Part shown: piece by piece, positions 12,623 to 16,556 of the stretch
Position numbering within the stretch: position 1 is the first letter of the stretch
Layout of the letters: every line of letters begins with the position of its first letter
NCBI GenBank assembly: GCA_020630455.1
Contig: JAHDBK010000022.1
Location: 1 to 16,556 of the forward strand
Length of the DNA stretch: 16,556 nucleotides
Source of the DNA: Saprospiraceae bacterium
Lineage (GTDB): Bacteria > Bacteroidota > Bacteroidia > Chitinophagales > Saprospiraceae
Direction: 5' to 3'
Program-made: the position numbers and the translations under genes
The notes under the pieces: model-generated
What the model was told of the DNA's origin: nothing
The model's database searches: none
The model's input: only the letters and a program-made list of their open reading frames with translations

Positions 12623-13743
12623 TTTTGATTAAATTGTTCAATCTCAGATGCTAATAAATTGAATAATTTAAGTGTGTTTTTTAGATGATGTATCAATATA
12701 GTTAAATTGACATCTTTTAAATTATCTTTTGAATACGTTAATTGTGAATACATATTTTGTTTGAAATGGGGTAATTCTTTTATCAATTCATCATCTAGTA
12801 ATTCATTGGATATATTGATTTGATTTTCTTCTATTTTTTCTCCAAATTGAATATGGCATTCAAAATCTTTAAATGTTTCTAGTAAATTTATTTTAAAAGA
12901 ATCATTAATTTTCTTAAAAAACTCATCTTGATTTGATTCGAATAAAAATTGTTTATCCAAATTAGAATCTCCCAATTGTATATCTTTTTGATTAAAATGC
13001 TTCGTTATTTTTTCTTTTATATTTTCATTATAAATATTAAAATACAATCCACTCGGATTAGGGCAAGTTACTTGAAATTTGAAGGAGGTGACTTCTTCGT
13101 TTTTTATTGAAAAATGTAAAATCAGATTCACTTTTGATTGCCTAGCTAAATTTCCTTTAATCAATGTAAAGTCACTATTAAATTCTTCAATTTTTAGGTT
13201 CTTAATTTTGGTACAAAAATCTTCTAAATATTCTTTTAAACAATCTATATATTTATTTGAATTATGATACCATTTATGAAAAAAAAAGTTATAAAAATCA
13301 TCTTTCTCCTTTTTGTTAAAATTGGGATACAAAAAAACATCCTTATAGACTTCATAAGAAGGATAATAAAGTACAATTTTATCACTGTCTTTTTTTATTG
13401 AATTTATTCTATAAAATTCATAAAAATCTAATTCATTTTTCCTATTTAGTACTATTAGTTTCTTATCTGTTAAAATATAATCAGTAATTATAATCCAAGG
13501 TTTTACATTATCAAACAATCTAATACTCAAACCAATAATTAAAGAAGTAAATATTAAAAAAAGGGTAATAAAAGAAGGTAACTCTAAATAAACAATGAGA
13601 ATTATAAATAATATTATAATAATAAATGCAAATATCTTATCTAATAAAACCTTTATCCTTTTATAACCTTTATATGAATACTCCATCAAAATCTGTTCTT
13701 CTTCAATTAGGTATTCTTGTACATTTCTCTTTGATTCTTTCAT
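12613..13743 (-). CDS. Two-TM protein with a possible PH-like domain
   Basis: I do not recognise this 376-aa protein as a named family. It has a polar N-terminus (1-35), a TM hairpin at about 36-53 and 56-74, and then a segment (about 80-156, PWIIITDYILTDKKLIVLNRKNELDFYEFYRINSIKKDSDKIVLYY). Its strand pattern resembles bacterial PH-like domains that follow two TM helices (bPH_2/YdbS type). The rest (about 160-376) is a soluble, Asn/Lys/Glu-rich region with strand-rich stretches (LILHFSIKNEEVTSFKFQVTCPNPSGLYFNIY) and a helical end. It has no signal peptide. It is divergent from the Rieske gene, with 95 bp between them, and upstream of the DoxX-like gene by 55 bp, which could mean co-transcription. 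Confidence 0.75.
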   Translation of the reverse strand: MKESKRNVQEYLIEEEQILMEYSYKGYKRIKVLLDKIFAFIIIILFIILIVYLELPSFITLFLIFTSLIIGLSIRLFDNVKPWIIITDYILTDKKLIVLNRKNELDFYEFYRINSIKKDSDKIVLYYPSYEVYKDVFLYPNFNKKEKDDFYNFFFHKWYHNSNKYIDCLKEYLEDFCTKIKNLKIEEFNSDFTLIKGNLARQSKVNLILHFSIKNEEVTSFKFQVTCPNPSGLYFNIYNENIKEKITKHFNQKDIQLGDSNLDKQFLFESNQDEFFKKINDSFKINLLETFKDFECHIQFGEKIEENQINISNELLDDELIKELPHFKQNMYSQLTYSKDNLKDVNLTILIHHLKNTLKLFNLLASEIEQFNQNNN

Positions 13744-13823
13744 TGAACTTTTAAAACTTAATAATCAGTAGAATTTTATAGGTAAAACTGTATGTAAAAT
13801 TAATCATTTTCAATATTTTTACT

Positions 13824-13852
13824 CAAAAATAAACCATCATGTTCTCAATCAA
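13824..13852 (-). promoter_or_regulatory. Candidate promoter TTG-N18-TATTTTTG for the PH-like gene
   Basis: On the minus strand TATTTTTG lies at 13831-13824, with a TTG at 13852-13850 (spacing 18). The -33 part falls inside the start of the divergent Rieske gene. The predicted leader is about 75 nt. Confidence 0.35.
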
Positions 13853-14912
13853 TAAAAATATTAAACAAGCTCATACATTACCTGCATTATTTTATAAAGA
13901 TAAGGAAATATTTAATGAGGTAGTAGAAAAGATATTTAGTCGTTCTTGGCATTATGCTATAGATTCAGAAAAAATAAAGTCTAATATTTCAATTGCTCCT
14001 TTGAATCTTTTGCCAGAAGTACTTGATGAACCGATATTATTTACAAGGGATAAGCATGGTGAAGCTCACTGTTTATCAAATGTTTGTACGCACAGAGGCA
14101 TGATACTGGTAGAAGAAGGCAGTAAAAGTCGCATTATTAGTTGTAAATATCATGGGAGGTGTTTTCGATTAGATGGGAGTTTTAAATCAATGCCTGCATT
14201 TGAACAAGCAGAGGGATTTCCCTGTGATGATGATAATTTGCCTCATGTTCCATTTGAAGAATGGGCGGGAATGTTATTTACTTCTCTAAACCCTGCGGTT
14301 TCATTTAAAGAAATGATTCGACCGATTCAAGAACGATTGTCTTTTCTTCCTTTGGATACTATGATTTTTGATGCTTCCAAATCTAAAGATTACCATGTCA
14401 ATGCCAATTGGGCTTTGTATTGTGATAATTATTTAGAGGGTTTACATATACCATTTGTACACCCAGCCTTAAATGCGAATTTAGACTTTGAAAATTATGC
14501 TTATGAGATATATCCTTATTGTAATTTACAATTAGGTATTGGAAATGGAGGAGCAGATTCTTTTGATATTCCCAAAGGACATCAAGATTTTGGCAAGGAT
14601 ATATATGCCTATTATTACTGGTTATTTCCGAATATCATGCTTAATTTTTATCCATGGGGATTATCACTTAATGTAGTTGAGCCAACTAGTCATAATACTA
14701 CAAAAATTCGTTTTCGCACTTATTTATATCCTGAGCAGAATGCTAATTTTGAAGATGCTCCCATTGACCAAACTGAAATGGAAGATGAATGGGTAGTAGA
14801 AAGGGTTCAAAAAGGAATTCAATCCAAAATGTATAAAAGAGGACGGTTTTCACCAAGTATGGAGCAAGGAGTCCACCATTTTCATTTGTTGATTCAGGAG
14901 TTTTTGGCATGA
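13839..14912 (+). CDS. Rieske [2Fe-2S] non-heme iron oxygenase, alpha subunit type
   Basis: The 357-aa length fits the shorter members of the ring-hydroxylating oxygenase/choline monooxygenase superfamily. The N-terminal Rieske domain has CTHRG (C83, H85) and CKYHG (C102, H105), the four cluster ligands. The catalytic domain has NWALYCDNYLEGLHIPFVHP, with H203 and H208 as iron ligands; an acidic residue near 316 in MEDEWVVERVQKGI is the likely third ligand. The end, GRFSPSMEQGVHHFHLLIQEF, is also typical. It would hydroxylate or demethylate a small organic substrate using O2 and electrons from a reductase, but the substrate cannot be told from sequence. No ferredoxin or reductase gene is nearby. 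The gene is followed by unrelated exported-protein genes. Confidence 0.9.
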   Translation: MFSINKNIKQAHTLPALFYKDKEIFNEVVEKIFSRSWHYAIDSEKIKSNISIAPLNLLPEVLDEPILFTRDKHGEAHCLSNVCTHRGMILVEEGSKSRIISCKYHGRCFRLDGSFKSMPAFEQAEGFPCDDDNLPHVPFEEWAGMLFTSLNPAVSFKEMIRPIQERLSFLPLDTMIFDASKSKDYHVNANWALYCDNYLEGLHIPFVHPALNANLDFENYAYEIYPYCNLQLGIGNGGADSFDIPKGHQDFGKDIYAYYYWLFPNIMLNFYPWGLSLNVVEPTSHNTTKIRFRTYLYPEQNANFEDAPIDQTEMEDEWVVERVQKGIQSKMYKRGRFSPSMEQGVHHFHLLIQEFLA

Positions 14913-14978
14913 TATCATAAAACAATAAACAATAGGTTTAATTCGTTTTACATATAGCTTTAGTAATTAAATTATACC

Positions 14979-15662
14979 ATGAGATTCATTTTAATATATA
15001 TCATTATTTCACTTTCTTTTTGCTCATGCAAAAAGAATAATAGTATTAATGACAATTTGACAAAAAACCACTATACTGATAGCTTAGAACTCATTCAATT
15101 AAAAGAAACTCATTTACAGAATGAGAAAAGAAGAACTAAAAGACATAAATATTCTGAATATGAACAATTCAATAGTTTACAAGAAGCATTATTAGATAAA
15201 AATAATGTTAAAAAACTTTATTTAGGAGATTCTATAAAATTTAATTCATTTCCAATAGAATTATTAGAATTTCCGAATTTAGAAGTTTTAATTTTTGACG
15301 GTGATTCCATTTTAAAAATTCCAAAATTCATTTCAAAATTAGACAAACTAAAAGAATTAAGATTTCATTATTCTCACTTACAAGAAATTCCTCCTTTTAT
15401 CCAAGAACTTCAAAATCTTGAACGAATTAATATGTTAGGATGTAATATTAATTATATACCAGAGGAAATTTGTAATTTAAAAAAATTAAAAGAAATTAAT
15501 CTTCTTACTAATAATATCAATACCATACCAAAATGTATCACAGATTTACCTAATTTAGAAATATTAGCGGTTGGAGATGCGAATAATGGAAAAGAAATTT
15601 CCATCTCTGAAAAAATATATTTTTATAAAAAATTACCCAATACCATGCTTAGCATACATTAA
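14979..15662 (+). CDS. Leucine-rich-repeat lipoprotein
   Basis: The 227-aa protein has a lipoprotein signal peptide ending FCSC, with C17 as the likely lipid anchor (C15 is an alternative), followed by KKNN. A charged helical linker (about 30-75) leads to about five 23-residue leucine-rich repeats at 77-200. They have the pattern LxxLxFxxxxLxxIPxFIxxLxx, for example LKELRFHYSHLQEIPPFIQELQN and LKEINLLTNNINTIPKCITDLPN. This is the short Ile/Pro-rich class common in Bacteroidota surface and cytoplasmic LRR proteins. It is probably a membrane-anchored binding protein in the periplasm or on the surface. No ligand can be inferred. The short C-terminus after the last repeat (about 201-227) has no sorting signal. 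Confidence 0.82.
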   Translation: MRFILIYIIISLSFCSCKKNNSINDNLTKNHYTDSLELIQLKETHLQNEKRRTKRHKYSEYEQFNSLQEALLDKNNVKKLYLGDSIKFNSFPIELLEFPNLEVLIFDGDSILKIPKFISKLDKLKELRFHYSHLQEIPPFIQELQNLERINMLGCNINYIPEEICNLKKLKEINLLTNNINTIPKCITDLPNLEILAVGDANNGKEISISEKIYFYKKLPNTMLSIH

Positions 15663-15801
15663 ATAATATACTACTAGCTTAAGAGTAATCATGAAAAATT
15701 TCTTTAAATTTAAGTAAGCAAATAAAATTGATCGCAGTCTTAAAAAATAAAAAAATAAAAAAAATTCTTTATTTTTAGATATAAACCTAAATTTTATAAC
15801 A

Positions 15802-16494
15802 ATGAAAAAATTCAACTTATTATTTGTAATTACATTTTTTTTGATTTGTTCAATCAAAGCTCAAAATGACGCTAATACTTTAAATGAAAATAAAACAAAT
15901 GTGGGGATACAACTCACTAAAAATTCAAATGGAAAAATTAATTTCCTTGAAAACGGTTCTTATCTTATAATTGAATCAAGTTTTTTAGATAGTAATCAGA
16001 TTAAGCGTTATGAAGTTTATGATGGATTCCTAATCAATACAGGAACAGACAGTATTTCCCTAGAAGTATATTCAAAAGAAAGTTATTATTGTGATAATGG
16101 AATTATTAGAGGGGAAGAAACAATATATGCTGGTCATAAATGTATATCAGTAAGCTATGATGACTTTGAAGAAGAATGTTCCGAAATCATTTACAAAGAC
16201 AATGGCAAACATATGAATATTTCTAAAATGGAGATAAATTCTATATATAAATCAAGTGACAAAGATATTCTTTCTATTTTAAGTGGTTTTAGTATAACAG
16301 GAGCTGTTGTTACAGGATTAATCATATCTCCTTTGGCAAGTATCAATTATAAAAAAGGGGGATTTAATCGAAAAAGATTTTTTAAAATTACTGGATACAG
16401 CTTTGCTACTTTAACGGTATCTGTTCCATTATTAATTATTTCAAATAAAGGAAAATATTATGAAATTGGAAAATCTGAAAAATGGAGGTTCTAA
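15802..16494 (+). CDS. Exported protein with two C-terminal TM segments, unknown function
   Basis: The 230-aa protein starts with a signal peptide, MKKFNLLFVITFFLICSIKAQ, cleaved after KAQ or nearby. The mature N-terminal part (about 21-150) appears beta-rich and contains C97, C114 and C126. Two hydrophobic segments follow at about 157-180 and 195-213, separated by a basic loop (NYKKGGFNRKRFFK). The protein ends in a short charged tail. This layout, a small extracytoplasmic domain followed by a TM hairpin, is common among uncharacterised Bacteroidota proteins. I cannot assign a family. The ATG is fixed by the signal peptide. Upstream is a 139-bp gap with no clear promoter box. Confidence 0.75.
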   Translation: MKKFNLLFVITFFLICSIKAQNDANTLNENKTNVGIQLTKNSNGKINFLENGSYLIIESSFLDSNQIKRYEVYDGFLINTGTDSISLEVYSKESYYCDNGIIRGEETIYAGHKCISVSYDDFEEECSEIIYKDNGKHMNISKMEINSIYKSSDKDILSILSGFSITGAVVTGLIISPLASINYKKGGFNRKRFFKITGYSFATLTVSVPLLIISNKGKYYEIGKSEKWRF

Positions 16495-16556
16495 TATTTT
16501 TCACAGCTATTCTCGTTTTAGAATTTATTTACAAAAATTAAATCCATTGAACTCTT

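Noticed and set aside
13079..13267. 62-codon open frame on the plus strand inside the PH-like gene
   Set aside because: Antisense to a long intact frame, with no promoter or family features.
14743..14925. 60-codon open frame on the minus strand over the end of the Rieske gene
   Set aside because: Antisense shadow of the conserved C-terminal motif.
15633..15857. 74-codon open frame on the minus strand across the 15663-15801 gap
   Set aside because: It overlaps the ends of two convincing genes and its Phe/Leu-rich product reflects A+T-rich DNA; no clear promoter.
16495..16556. Terminator or gene start at the right edge
   Set aside because: No stable hairpin, T-run or credible start codon context is visible in the remaining 62 bp.

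Overview
The window looks like chromosomal DNA from a member of the phylum Bacteroidota. Four things support this: the DNA is strongly A+T-rich; genes lack clear Shine-Dalgarno sequences; several genes are preceded by the Bacteroidota -7 box TAnnTTTG; and the gene families fit, including a CCDC81-type HU domain fused to a SPOR domain, a PorT-type outer-membrane barrel, a TlpA-type thioredoxin lipoprotein-like protein and a WG-repeat protein. I cannot name the class or genus. No tRNA, rRNA, insertion sequence, phage gene or CRISPR array is visible.

Layout. Positions 1-2082 (minus) hold a GT-C membrane glycosyltransferase cut by the window edge and, 5 bp upstream of it, a CCDC81-HU/SPOR envelope protein. 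Positions 2212-6775 (plus) hold a 4HBT thioesterase, an exported TlpA-like thioredoxin protein, a ten-module WG-repeat protein, and an overlapping pair made of a multi-pass membrane protein and a lipoprotein. Positions 6783-14000 are mostly minus: glycerol kinase (glpK), a 392-bp gene-free regulatory stretch, an outer-membrane barrel, a full-length methylmalonyl-CoA mutase, a DoxX-like membrane protein with a cysteine-rich tail, and a two-TM protein with a PH-like segment. Positions 13839-16494 (plus) hold a Rieske non-heme iron oxygenase, a leucine-rich-repeat lipoprotein and an exported protein with two C-terminal TM segments.

The genes do not form one pathway. Glycerol kinase and methylmalonyl-CoA mutase are stand-alone metabolic genes without their usual partners in view. 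Much of the rest is cell-envelope or exported protein of unknown role.

The non-coding DNA is the most unusual part. (1) Tandem 7-bp repeats occupy at least five intergenic gaps, often ending against a start codon or a promoter. Three motif families occur, and one family is present as a perfect 30-bp inverted pair 2.6 kb apart. (2) The 392-bp gap upstream of glpK carries two perfect dyads, one of them CRP/FNR-like, and a possible small-RNA unit with its own promoter box and terminator-like hairpin. (3) The outer-membrane barrel gene has a leader with a GC-rich hairpin and a T9 run just before the start codon, which resembles a transcription attenuator.
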